Shown here in pieces: positions 48,295 to 59,811 of a stretch of 64,000 nt of DNA. The stretch spans positions 4,811,950-4,875,949 of the forward strand of contig JABACO010000014.1 in assembly GCA_013339895.1 (NCBI GenBank), in the 5' to 3' direction. Both the position numbers and the translations under genes were made by a program. Below the pieces are notes generated by a model. That model searched no databases, was not told the DNA's origin, and saw only the letters and a list, made by a program, of their open reading frames with translations. Position 1 is the stretch's first letter. The number at the start of each line of letters is the position of its first letter. Origin of the DNA: Ephydatia muelleri (Eukaryota > Porifera > Demospongiae > Spongillida > Spongillidae).

Positions 48295-51200
48295 ATGAGT
48301 GAAGAGGATCACGAGATAGATGTAGACAGCGACGTCCCCGAAGTCGGAGGGGAAACAACAGCTGGAGATAATGGCCAGGGTGTAAGTGTTGTATTTATTG
48401 TGTAATACATACAGTGTTTGAAGTCAGTTATGAGAAACAAGCCTCATGTGGGAGTTGTGTGTCATTTGTGTGGGAGAGGAGTGAGGTGCCAGTCGAGCTG
48501 TTATGATGCTGTGATTGTATAAAGAGTGTCTCATAGTTGATAGTACCCGGGGCTTTCCATACAGGGGAGCCTTGACAAACGGGCTCACCATAATGAACTT
48601 GAGAGGCGAAGGCGTGACCACATCAAAGACTCATTTCATGGCCTCAGGGACTGTATTCCCTCCCTGAGGGGGGAGAAGGTACCAGTGGTAATTGTATTCT
48701 TGTTTGTTTGTTTCTACATTTTGGGTATGCCATTTTGCACTTGTTTTAACAGTTGGGATCTGCTAAAGGCTATCCATCAAAGACTTGTAACGTAAAAGCA
48801 CTGAAATGTTATACACAACAGCTTGAAAGTCATAGCCTTTTAACTTCTTACAATTAATTCATCACTAGGTTTCAAGGGCTCATATACTAAACAAAGCTAC
48901 TGAGTATATACGTCAAATGCAGAAGCGAAGTTCTTCAAGAGAGGTCAGCTACACCTGTGGGCCTGCCTTGTACTACTTATTTATATGTAGGGAGGCAGGG
49001 TGGGTGGATATAGTTTCCCAACATAGTGTCATGGTTTTCTGCTTTTAGAGAATGCTGTATGTGTGTTGTGCAGCATATACATTAAGTAGCAAATGCCTAA
49101 TGCCTACAAAGTAGCTTTGTGTTGAAGTGTCTAACATAATATCTGATAGATGGTTTGGTATATAGTACATGTAGCATAAGTTATATCCTTATTCGATCAA
49201 ATTCATTTTGAATGACTTAACCACTGCTAAATTTGCACATTACACTGTAGAGGGTAATGTATGAACCTTTGTATGTGCTATATATAGGATAGTGGTTATT
49301 GTCCAGCATAATCACTCTTGCTTGTGGTGCTTTTTGAAATTTTCTGAACAAGCGAAGGAAAAGCAGTGATTGCATCTAAATCAATTCGCAATTAAAAAGT
49401 GCCCTATGATTCCATGAAGAAAGTCCAATTCATATTCGTGTAAATATGAACTTTTCAGTTCGCAGAATATAAATAAAAATAGAAAATCTGAAAAATTATC
49501 CAACAAGGGTGATTATGCTGGACATTGTCACAATTATGTACATATATATAATATTTAGTTCAATACCTTCATGGCTACAATTTTCATAGATCATATGTGA
49601 AATCATGATGATATATTTTAGATTAAAATGTAGGGCTTTACTGAATAGTCACTGTTTAAAATTAGATAAAATTGTGTGTGATTAGTAGAAACATCCATGT
49701 CCTAAAGAATGCATATTATCTAGCAGCTGTTGCCACCTGATATGTTAATACTACTATTATAGTAGCATTTCAGAAGGATTAACAGCAATGGCCTCACTGT
49801 AAATTATGATGGTCTAGGGTTAACCACCTGTCTGCAAAATTATAAATATTGATGTATGCATTAAGTCCTAGCATTTTGGATGGTTCTTTTTGTTCTTTGC
49901 ACTCATTGCTGTGATTGGAGTGCCTTGCACAATTTACTTGTACTTATTCCAAAACTATACTGATGAATTCAAGTCACATTTGTGGATGGTTTGTGGGGGA
50001 TTTTTGTTGCATATTAACAAAAATATTATTGTAAGTTGTGGCGGATAAGTGAAATGCATTTTATTAGCCAGTGTGTTCTGGTGATAATATGATATGTTGA
50101 CAACAATGCCCTTGTGTTCGATTTGCGTCTTCTTCTCATTTAAATATGGCTGTGTACTGAATTATATTGTCCAGTCAAACTTGGGGTTTGTAACTGCTTT
50201 ATAGTTGTACATATGGAACATTCCACAAGATTTCGACCCTCATGAATTTTTATATATTGCATCCAATTCACATTGCTATATCTTCCGAACACTGTAAATG
50301 CTATGGGCATCATATTTTCAACATTTCATACCACAACATTTCTCTGTGTGAAAGTATGTTTCGATGTTTTGCACAAGCACAGTGCTGATGTTATGAAGCC
50401 TGATATCCTGTGAGGTTCAAACCGCCACATCTTCAGGTAGGGTGTGCATAGGTAATGCACATTTTACCTGTTGTTTTGCGCCGATGATTTTGCCAACCGC
50501 TTTCAATTCAATGTATGGAGAAAATCAGTGGCCCAAATTGAGCTGGAAAATTTACTTTGCATAGATGTATCTGTAACGGACCGAACTAGCTGCAGCTTGC
50601 GCGCCCCGCCACTAGCGCTGCTCTGCTCACGTTGTTCCACCTGCTAGCCACTTAATCTCGTCACCAGACCCCCGAATATACACAGTTCACACCATTTTAT
50701 ACACACCGACAAGCCTACGAAATGTTCCATTCACGACGTTATGACCCCGTGTGAACTTATGACATCAGAGAGACCTCTGGTCTCTCACACTCCTCTCTTC
50801 TTCTCCTGCGACAAAACACCATTCCTTTGTCGACCGTTCCTTCCTGCCTCTGCTTATCTTTCCGCCTTCTCCCCTTCAGACATACTCCGCTAGCTTTATC
50901 TGATCTCTCGCACGGCTCCGTCCGTGATGGCTCACAGGGAACTACTGCAGGTCCTCCTAGCATCGGAACAACTCCACCACCCTCAGGTTCTCCATTCTTG
51001 GGTACCGCTAGACACGCACTCCAGCCGGCTACCCTCAGGTCTACCACTTTTGGATTAGCTGCAAGCCTTCCGTTTCTCCAGGTCCACCTCAGCCTCACAC
51101 CTGCGCAGTCACGACGCGCGTACGCTCTTCCTGGATTCATGGGTGGCCCTGAACAACTGTCACGGATGGATCCCACCGCTGCCACCATATGTAACGGACC

Positions 51201-54200
51201 GAACTAGCTGCAGCTTGCGCGCCCCTGCCGCTAGCGCTGCTCTGCTCACGTTGTTCCACCTGCTAGCCACTTAATCTTGTCACCAGACCCCCGAATATAC
51301 ACAGTTCACACCATTTTATACACACCGACAAGCCTACGAAATGTTCCATTCACGAGTTCGACACGTTATGACCCCGTGTGAACTTATGACATCAGAGAGA
51401 CCTCTGGTCTCTCACAGTATCTCTATATTTAATGGATAAAGTACTAATTAACGAACAAGAAGTTATCAATAGCGACAGGACACCTCTATGTACGCACCAA
51501 ATTTGAAGTGATTTCATCACTCCTATCTGAAGATGTGGCGGTTTTAAACCCAGGGGTATCAGACCTTGTAATGTTGGCACCGTGCTTGTGCAAGACACCA
51601 AACAATTTTTACACATAGAGCAATGGTGCAGTATATAACATTGAAAATAGGACATTGATAGCGTAAACCTTGCAGAGGATACAGTGATCTGAATTAAATG
51701 CTGTATATATAACTTTACAAGGGTCAAACTCATGTTCCATATTTTTTATCTGAATGGAGCTATAAATGTCACACTATCCTTTAGGAAGAAATTGATGACC
51801 TGAAAGAAAAAAATGAAATTCTTGAGGAACAAGGTTAGTCACATGACATTCCTTGCAGTATTATATATGTGCATCCATTCTTTCTCATCTCCATTGTTAG
51901 TATCATTCCAACTAGTGTTAATTTCTTGCGGTCCCAGGTTTACCTATACAATTAAGGGGTTAATCCCAAATTGTAAAAGCTTAAATTACTAGCAAATATA
52001 CTATTAGTGGAAGATTACCAATTACTATGTTTATCTACTTTTGTCTAAGAGATGTACTGCATTTCATAACACAAATATCTAAGTACAACATTGTATAATA
52101 TCTCAATATTTTGAGAAATACCGCGCGTGCGTATATTAACTCTGGTTAGCTCAAAACTTTATTGGTTTAACTACTCATAAAAGTTGCGTATCCTCAAATG
52201 GTAAGTGCCAGATAGGTTGACTATTTGCACTTACAATTTTAAATCCATATTGCGAAAATGAACCATGATTTTTGACATCAAAAATGTACGGGGTTAGCCC
52301 CTAATTTTCGTTGTTAAGCCTGTTACGGACTGCAAGACATTAAGCCTCAGTTGATATTGCCTTATGCCTATTGGCTTCCTATTATGACACACTTGTTATA
52401 GCGGCAAATTACATTGCATATTCATATTTCACTAGTGCGCATATTTAGACCGTTTTCATTATTCTTCTGCGTCCTTTGCGGGAGTCTGCCACAGCTTTGT
52501 AATAGAAAAGTGAATGTCCACATGATATTTGTGTGTGGTAAGCTGTATTAGTGTATTAGAAAATCTGTTTTAGTAGGTGTATCACAACTGTGTAATCTAT
52601 GGAGCACATTGTCTTCTCATTCGTAGCCTATCCTATGGATTTAAAAATAATAATTGTTTGGGACTGTGCTAGATTCTTTTATACTACTAACACTATACTG
52701 TATACTCATATTTCTTTGGGTCTCTTGTGAATAACGTGTGTTTTGTTTGATACCAATGAAATCTGATCACGTAGCTATTTTGAAGCTGGTTTGGATTGGC
52801 TAGTAAAAATTGCGGCATACGAAATTTATATACACATTCTAGTGACGTACATTGCTGCATAGATTTAGGGTGAAATCACTATATGATTTTAATTGATTTC
52901 TTTGTGTTTGCAGTGCAGGCATTGGAAAGAGCAAAGTCCATGGGAACAGTTGAAAATGTTGAAGAATTATTAATGGTTGTTGCTGAAAGGGTTAAGGAAA
53001 GACAGAGGCAGAAACTGCAGTTCCAGAAGAACAATAATTCTGCCCAGGTCTTTTCTTTGTTGTACATACATTATTGAACCTGAACTTATTTCTATATATT
53101 TGTGTAGTCAAACAAAACTGAAAATGGAGTTGGAGGAAAAGAAAATGGCAAGACCTCGGATATCACCTCACCAATTGCTGCAGCACTACTTTCTTCAACT
53201 AACAAGCCTAATGGAAGTGCTCCAAATAATGGTACCTCTGACAACAGAACAATTAAAGGTACTTACGTAGACCAGCATGGTACAGTGTCCAGTACATAAA
53301 TGATGGTCTGCAATTTGTGCAGTTGAGTATACTAGAAACTGGGGTTTACCTTTTGTATGTAGGTATATAGTTTTACTTGTGTTGCTAACATGATCTCATG
53401 AGTATATTTTGTGATTTATCTGCACGATTTTGTTCTTGCACCTGCAGCGTAGAGTGTTTTATTTTAATTAAATGCCCACAAGCTTTGGTTTCTTGCTTCT
53501 GATCATGGACAACAAGTATCCTCTAGACAGGACTTACCAAGGATTAGTTTATATATATATCTTTGTTTTAATAATACCCTCTGTTGTGGTGAATCAAGCA
53601 TTTGCTTTTTATTTAATAATTTGTGCAATGTTTAAATTGTGGGCTTTTTCCAATAGTACTAATGTGCATATATTAATAAGAAACAATATGATCATGTAAT
53701 TGTGCATACTTCAGGTCAATTTGATTATGTCCAGTATAGTTATCATTAAGTTATTACCCTTGGGTTTCTGTATTACATGTTAAAGTTGTATACATGTACA
53801 AACAAGCAGGGAGCTTCATATAGAGTGCCAAGAGTAATATGCCAGCTATGTTGACAATAGTTTTTTATTGAAAGGGTCAAAATGATTTACGTGTACTTGT
53901 ATCATGTTGTACCGCATTTCATACCTTTTGATGTATTACCTACCATAGACAATTCATCTGGTCTTCCGAACTCCATCAATCTACTTGCCAACAACCTTAA
54001 AACAGCCCAAACTCTGCTTACAGCTCTTTCCAAAAACCTTCCTCCTGGATCAACACTTCCTGCTAATGTGAAGTCCTTGGCTGCCAAGGTACTAGCTTCA
54101 CCAATAAGACCACAGGGTAAGCCAAGCATTTATGCGCAACCTGCCTGACCTTCAATGTGTTTGAAATTAATCAATCCTTCATTCATAAATAAAGTTTAGT

Positions 54201-56753
54201 TGTAGGTTATTAAATTTCATTTGAGCACCATTTGGGTCATAATCAGCAGGTAGCTTTTCAGGCTTTCAAATTTGCAAAGTTATAATACAGCACTGAATTT
54301 TTATTTATGCCACACATTTCAATGCATGGGTTGAAGATTTACATTTCAATGCATGGTTGAAAATTTGAAATAACACCACACTATAAATAGTTACATTAGT
54401 AGTGTTTGGTTGTTAATAACTGGGTCAGTTTAATAACTCACTATTGAAGCTGGTTAATAGATATAGTTGTATTCAGTCAGTAATGGAGATATTTTTCTCT
54501 ATTTTTGAAATGAATGTCATCACTGGTTATGAAAAAATTAGGTAGACTTAATTAAGCCATCAAATGAAAGTATTTGTAACTTCAATAGAATGAGTAACTT
54601 GACAATTACAAAAGGCCTTGATAAACTGTGATTTCGAATATTTAGACTTTATTTTCTAATCCGTTTAATATAATTTAGATATCTTGACACCAATGCTAAA
54701 TGCCTAATCAGAGCTGCCCTATAAGCAAATCACTGATTTCAGTATATAGTGACAATTATTTATACCTGTTGAGTTAATTTGTGGACACCCTAGTTACATG
54801 TACACATATTATTGCTAAGCATGAGATTACTGTTTTATTCCTGTCTGTTAAGCTCGTTACACCTACAATTCAGAGTTATACTGTGCAGCATGAATATTGC
54901 ATTCTGGTTCATGTAATTGCTCTCATACAAAGTATGTACTACTTTCACCAATTGTATCTTTTGTGCATCATTTTACCTACAGGTTCTGTTGCAACTGCAC
55001 CTGTTCCTCGAGGAATTGTGACAGCAACGACAGTTCCACGAGGAACTGTTCCTGTTGTTCATCAGCAACAGACACAACCTCAAACAGCGCTAGCTAAACA
55101 GCAGATCAGCGGCAATTCTGTTCAAAGCAGGCCAACTGTTACTACCCATTCATCTGCTGTATCGCAATCTATGGCCACACCTACTGCATCAGTAACTATT
55201 GCACCAACAGGTTCAAATAGCAATAGTTCACAACCGTCGTCTGCTCCAAATGTGCTCTCTCAGAAAGCAGCTCGTGACCTTCATGCTCAACTTGTTGCAT
55301 TGCAGCACTCAGCTGGTACACAACAGCTATCTCCAGAGTTGCTTGCGCAAGTGCACTCACTACTAAACTTGTCATCATCTCTTGTGTATACTGCGGATAC
55401 TGGTTCTGAGGAAGGAGATGGGACTGCACATCTCGAAAGTGACATTTCAGCGACACAAGCAACATCATTATCCACATCTCCACGAAGCACCGGTGAGCCA
55501 GGTAAGAGAACATTTGGATTGGCTGCTTGTGTTCTTTTCTGTTTTGTTCTTTGCATGTACCGTAAAGTATTGCACGTAAGCCCCCCCCCTCCCCACTTTG
55601 CCCCAAATGAAAATAAATGGCTCGAGTTTAAGCGTCTGTATCTTAACTCTTTCACGGGCAACAGTGCAATATTGCGCCGCAGCTGCCACTTTTTAAAAAT
55701 TTGCTATTAACGTTTTGAGTCAACAACACATTGTCAAATTCCCCGAAGCTTTTTACAAAGAACATTTCAAAGAATATTTCTCCAAAACACTTATTCTTCA
55801 CAATACCGATAATGTAATCTGCTTGTCAAATTCCCCAAAGCTGTTTACAAAGAACGTTTCCCCCAATGTGCAATAATATCGCAATAATGACCAACTCCCT
55901 CAACACTGAGAAATTATGTTAATTTAAACTTCCTCATGATTGCGGCTTCTGGTAATTGAAACCGCAATCATGAAGAACTTAGTGTTGAGGGCTTTGGCAA
56001 TCAGTACAATATTATGAGGAATAAGTGTTTCGGGAAACGTTCTTTGTCAACAGCTTCAGAAAATTTGACAAACAAACTTTTCTGAATGAATTGTTGACTC
56101 CAAAATTAGATTTAAAAAAAAGTGGCATTATAGCAGCTGCGGCACAATGTTGTGCTGTTTAAATATTGTGCACAAAAGAGTTAATCACGAACGCTTTTGT
56201 GTATCTTTTTTCATGATCTTGTATGGGTGCCATTTTATTTTCTGAAATGCTGAACAGGTTTGAGGGGACATTCATGGTTACGGCGATATGCATGTTTAAA
56301 CGTGAGCCATTTATTAGTTGGGGGTGGAGGGGGGGGTGGGACACTTATTTACGGTACAATCCTTTGAAGCATGAACCCACAAGTGTCTAGTGTCTCATAA
56401 TAAAGTGAATTACTTTCCAAAGAACTGTGGCCTATGGCCTTTTAATTATTTTAACATAGTTATAATCACACACAGAAAAATTAATAACACAAGTGACTAA
56501 TATGTATCATGTTTCTCTTGTTTGTTGTATGGCATTGTGTGTTACTTTGTGAGACCTAGTAGCTTCATTGCAGCTGAATGAATAAAACTGTGTGGTGATC
56601 TATTTTAACATATATGTAGGAATGAATGTGGCAGTGGAACTGGCACCGGTTCTCTCATCTCCAGAAAGTGGTGTTTCCTCAAATCCAGGCAGCAAACGAC
56701 CAGCTGTAGGAGGTAGCACAGTGTCTAAGAGATTGAAAATGTTAGATTCTTGA
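48295..56753 (+). CDS. MAX: MAX, bHLH-zipper partner of MYC, with long C-terminal extension
   Basis: Obligate dimer partner of MYC, MXD and MGA; binds CACGTG E-boxes in the nucleus. Nine exons join exactly in phase: 48295-48381, 48565-48678, 48869-48943, 51785-51833, 52914-53047, 53108-53258, 53949-54116, 54983-55501 and 56620-56753. They give 476 residues. The acidic N terminus is [18 protein letters not shown]. The basic region and helix 1 ([20 protein letters not shown]) keep the DNA-contact residues His38, Glu42 and Arg46. Helix 2 is [14 protein letters not shown], and the zipper is [20 protein letters not shown]. The Gln91 equivalent of the human zipper is Lys; Asn92 is kept. Residues about 120-476 have no counterpart in the 160-residue human protein and are rich in S, T, Q, N and A. 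The end, SKRLKMLDS, resembles the human nuclear-signal end RKKLRMEAS. Large introns hold repeats. Confidence 0.95.
49000..50200. other. MAX intron 3, left part
   Basis: AT-rich intron, about 1.2 kb before the foldback. A segment near 49320-49530 (AGTTCGCAGAATATAAATAA, ACAAGGGTGATTATGCTGGA) resembles 3690-3760 in the SIPA1-like intron (ACGAGGGTGATTGTGTTGGA), so it is probably another dispersed repeat. No exon was found. Confidence 0.4.
50214..51740. repeat. Foldback element in MAX intron 3, split by a TRIM
   Basis: The left arm (GGAACATTCCACAAGATTTC to about 50566) and right arm (51422-51740, ending GGGTCAAACTCATGTTCC) are imperfect inverted copies. For example ATATTTTCAACATTTCATAC pairs with the block around 51630. 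The arms are related to the palindrome at 33056-33870 and to 57.9-58.3 kb. Without the 850-bp insertion the element would be about 675 bp. The arms have diverged much more than those of the 33-kb copy. Confidence 0.85.
50572..51416 (-). mobile_element. TRIM (miniature LTR retroelement), whole-looking, non-autonomous
   Basis: Two direct repeats, 50572-50789 and 51190-51416 (218 and 227 bp), bound a roughly 400-bp interior. Each repeat starts TG and ends CA on either strand. A 5-bp target duplication GTATC flanks it (50567-50571 and 51417-51421). Read on the minus strand, a primer-binding site complementary to tRNA-Leu (TGGTGGCAGCGGTGGGAT, within 51168-51187) lies two bases inside the 5' LTR. 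A polypurine tract (AGGAGAAGAAGAGAGGAG) abuts the 3' LTR at about 50790-50807. The interior has no gag or pol similarity, so it depends on an autonomous relative. The LTRs are about 95-97% alike, so the insertion is fairly recent. It lies antisense in MAX intron 3. Confidence 0.92.
51834..52913. other. MAX intron 4
   Basis: 1.08 kb, AT-rich, with no exon, ORF or clear repeat that I could assign. Confidence 0.4.
53259..53948. other. MAX intron 6
   Basis: 690 bp, AT-rich. It contains a 75-codon hydrophobic open frame (53472-53699) that I consider chance. Nothing else was seen. Confidence 0.4.
54117..54982. other. MAX intron 7
   Basis: 866 bp. A short direct repeat lies near 54318-54360 (ACATTTCAATGCATGG twice, 23-24 bp apart). 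Otherwise nothing assignable. Confidence 0.4.
55643..56184. mobile_element. piggyBac-like MITE in MAX intron 8
   Basis: A 542-bp inverted-repeat element begins TTAACTCTTTCACGGGCAAC and ends in the complement of TTAACTCTTTTGTGCACAAT, so TTAA lies at both outer edges. The arms share GCCGCAGCTGC followed by GCCACTTTTT. TTAA duplication and short terminal repeats are the hallmark of piggyBac insertions. There is no coding capacity. The centre is a second hairpin (CATGATTGCGG with CCGCAATCATG). It lies in the intron before the last MAX exon. Confidence 0.75.
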
Positions 56754-57093
56754 CAGCAACTTCTTTTAAAGCATCATCATCGACAACACGAGACAGTGGC
56801 TGGGGTCTTATGTAGACACTGTTAATATAGTTTACTTTGTGTCTCTACTGTCATTCTTTTCTTTTTGTGTATTGTGTCATCATGGAACTCGTATTTTCAT
56901 AAGCACCAGGAGTGCAGCTATGCTGGGCATAAATCGAAATAGATAAAATTATTATTGAACCTTTCCCCCCCTCCCCCCACCACTTCTTCTTAGTCAATAG
57001 GTTGTTAGTAACAGATAGGGTTAACCAACCGTTAATTGCACTTGCTCTTTATATCAATACGTATAATCTTTTTCCTGAATCCTATGGTGAAGA

Positions 57094-57099
57094 AATAAA
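57094..57099 (+). terminator. Possible MAX poly(A) signal AATAAA
   Basis: AATAAA lies 341 bp after the MAX stop codon. It is plausible as a cleavage/polyadenylation signal, but there is no direct evidence of use. Confidence 0.35.
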
Positions 57100-57354
57100 A
57101 TTCGGCATCATCTGATATGGATTATAGCAATAATGTAGTCAAAAACAGATCAATACGTGAACGTGTACATTATTAAGTCTAAAACCTATTAATGTCAAGC
57201 TACAAAATCAGCTAAGCTGAATGACCTAGAAATGATTGCTCTGGCAATCGATGTAGTCAGAGCCAGGTTCAGTCGGCTGTACAGGTCAAATGCCGTCTTG
57301 GACTTGCAAGTGCGAAAAGCTTCCTTGCCCCAGGCACCGTAATGTGCATATTAT

Positions 57355-58455
57355 ATATGGAACGTTCTATACGAAATGGGTCTTGTGGATTTCATTTTAT
57401 AACATAAAATTTAAATCGATATAATTATCTTCCAAAATAATACCGCTATCGGGTTCCAATATGCCATACGATAGTGTACAGGGCCATGTACGCAACAATG
57501 CAAGTGTGTGCACAAGTGGGAGCCAGCATGAGTTCATGTACTATGTGTGAGTGTGAGACCGAAATCATTGCAATCGTAGCCGAGTGGGCGTGGCAGATAT
57601 AAGACGATGATTCTAGCAAGATGATGGCAAATAGGAAAGCTTTATTACACGACTAGAGGATGATGTGAGTGCGTAGCAAATAGCCTTACGCGTGCCGTTT
57701 TGAATACTGCCGGCGACGTGGGAGGCGCAAGGTTATACTGCAACCATTCACTTGGGTCCATTAATTTGGTACGATCGTCTGGAACTGAGCAGCGTTCTTC
57801 TTCCTTTAACTTTCCCGCATAAACTCACTGCCTGAGTGAGACAAAAACAGTTGGGAACGGCTAGCTTAGTTTAAGGGAGAAATGGGCGGAACAATTAAGT
57901 TATCAAAATTTATTGTGGATTGGGGTTGCATGCAAAAATGGTGCAATCGAGCGGGAAATGTGCATTAACTTTGCACAGCTGTATCTCCGTGACGGATAAA
58001 GTAAAAATTAACGAACTGAACACATCAATAGCAACAGGACCCCTGTACGTACATACTGAATTTGAAGCGATTTAAATTTTCCTAGCTGAAGATGTGGCGG
58101 TTTTGAACCCCATGGGGTATCGGACTTCGTAGCATCAGCAAGGAACTTGCAAGGCCCCAAAATAAGTTTTCCCGTAGTGAAATGGTGTAGTATGAAGTGT
58201 TGAAAATAGGAAGTCGATAGCGTTAACCGTTGGGAAGTTATAGCGATTCACCCGCGATGCATTTTTATAACATTTGGAACGTTCTATACGAAAATGGGTC
58301 TTGTGGATTTCATTTTATAACATAAAATTTATATCTTCCGAAATATTAACGCTATCGGGTTCCTATTTTTAACACAACATACCACACCATTACTATATGT
58401 GAAAATCCATTTTAGTGTCTTACACATGCGGGGTACTGACGTTACAAGGTCCGAT
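57355..58455. repeat. Compound dispersed repeats related to the 33-kb and 50-kb foldbacks
   Basis: GGAACGTTCTATACGAAATG at 57359 and GGAACGTTCTATACGAAAAT at about 58276 are two copies of the same repeat end. Between them, 57900-58260 matches one arm of the 33-kb palindrome, including TATCTCCGTGACGGATAAAG (about 57970) and GGTGTAGTATGAAGTGTTGA (about 58184). The 58330-58450 part is nearly identical to 33873-33990 and stops where hAT coding sequence starts. The 57470-57890 stretch is not explained by these copies and holds no gene. Confidence 0.8.
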
Positions 58456-59084
58456 ACCCTAAAGCAAAAAACCTTTCTGCTTCACAGCTAGACAGAGGTA
58501 TAGTGCAGGCAATAATTAATAGTACTCGCATGTTGGGGAAAACATCTTCATCAGCTGCATGGATACAATGTGCCAGATCTGCAGGAATGATGTTATCAAG
58601 GGATTCAGATTTTAGTTTCCAAAAACGTTGCCACTGTTTTAATTCAGATAGAAGTGATGAAGCACTAGGTAAATCACGTTCCCAAAACAACAAACATTTT
58701 GCAAGATCTTGTAAATCACTGTGATTAATTATTAATGTTGGAACTAGATAAAATAAGTGGCTACCAACCATTACTGTCACGATGAAATCTATTGTTTAGT
58801 ACTTGTTCCATGTGATCCAAGAATGGAATTGCCACATTAATTCTGTAATAAACTTCAGGATCTGGATTTTCTGGACCTGCATTAGCCCTGTGTTGCTGTC
58901 TTCCAGATAGACGTGGAACTGTAAGTACTATGCCTAACTCACTACCAATTCTGCTAGCATCCATAAACCAATCAGTGAAAATCTTTTCTCTGAAAATTGC
59001 AATATCACTGATGACACTGTGTATCAAGTTATAGGCATGCACAATATCCTCATCTTGCGTCTTACCCATATCTGCATGTGTCAA
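58442..59084 (-). pseudogene. hAT-superfamily transposase fragment
   Basis: The C-terminal half of a hAT transposase. The stretch 59084-58761 has LSGRQQHRAN followed by YYRINVAIPFLDHMEQVLNN, typical of the zinc-finger-MYM/52-kDa-repressor-like hAT lineage. The stretch 58780-58442 holds the dimerisation region ending ACTIPLSSCEAERFF. The two are in different frames, so there is a frameshift near 58770, and no N-terminal BED or catalytic region is present. The 3' edge abuts dispersed repeat DNA at about 58450. Dead fragment of a plain DNA transposon. Confidence 0.88.
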
Positions 59085-59119
59085 AAAAGATAAATAACTG
59101 AAGTATAAAAAAGAAACTC

Positions 59120-59519
59120 CAGGCCCGTAGCGAGGTAAGTCTAAAAGGGAGGGGAACGGGGGGGGGGGGGGGGGGGGGGATCGATTTCTAATAGGACTGC
59201 GGGGGGAGTCTAAGTGGTGTGTGCATGTGGGCCCTCATGCATTCACGCAGCTGAATCACGTAATGAGATAACGCGATCGGGTGGGTGAAGTCATGACAGG
59301 CGCGCGATTCCTGTACGCATAAATTACCTTTTGCTTTCTTTGAAAAGTAATTCGAGATACTTTCCGAGCCCGAGTGAACACGCTTGCGAATATCACATGG
59401 GATGTGGTTTCGTTAATGAATTAAAGTATTAATCCTTAATTTTATTCATCATCAGGTCTGAGGGGGGGAGGGGGGGGTCCGGACACCACCGACCCCCCCC
59501 CCCCCTGTATCCGCCACTG
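59120..59519. repeat. G/C-rich non-autonomous element, possibly hAT MITE
   Basis: The block starts CAGGCCCGTAGCGAGG and ends GTATCCGCCACTG (complement CAGTGGCGGATAC). Termini of this kind are common in hAT-type MITEs of many animals. It contains a G22 run at 59158-59179 and a C13 run near 59493-59505. I could not find a matching 8-bp target duplication, so the two ends may belong to different copies. Confidence 0.3.
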
Positions 59520-59811
59520 TATATCCGTGATGCAATTTTCTCTGAAACTGTCCCTTATAGTGCTTTGCATGCCTCTCATGCAGAATCGAACGAGTATGAT
59601 CTGAGAATTAGCTTAACTGCTATTGTATGAACACTTGATAAGGAATAGCATGGGTGAAAATATAGCCTTTACAGAAAACCTTGATTGCATGATAATATGT
59701 GATATTATTGTAGTAAAGCATATACATAATCAGTGTCCATTTATCATTCTTGCACGAGTTAATAATGATAAACATCATTTTGTCATAAACTTTATCATAC
59801 AATAAGTTTCG

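Noticed and set aside
50827-51207. 126-codon ORF inside the TRIM as a gag or accessory protein
   Set aside because: It runs into the LTR, lies on the strand opposite to the element's PBS-PPT direction and shows no retroviral motif.
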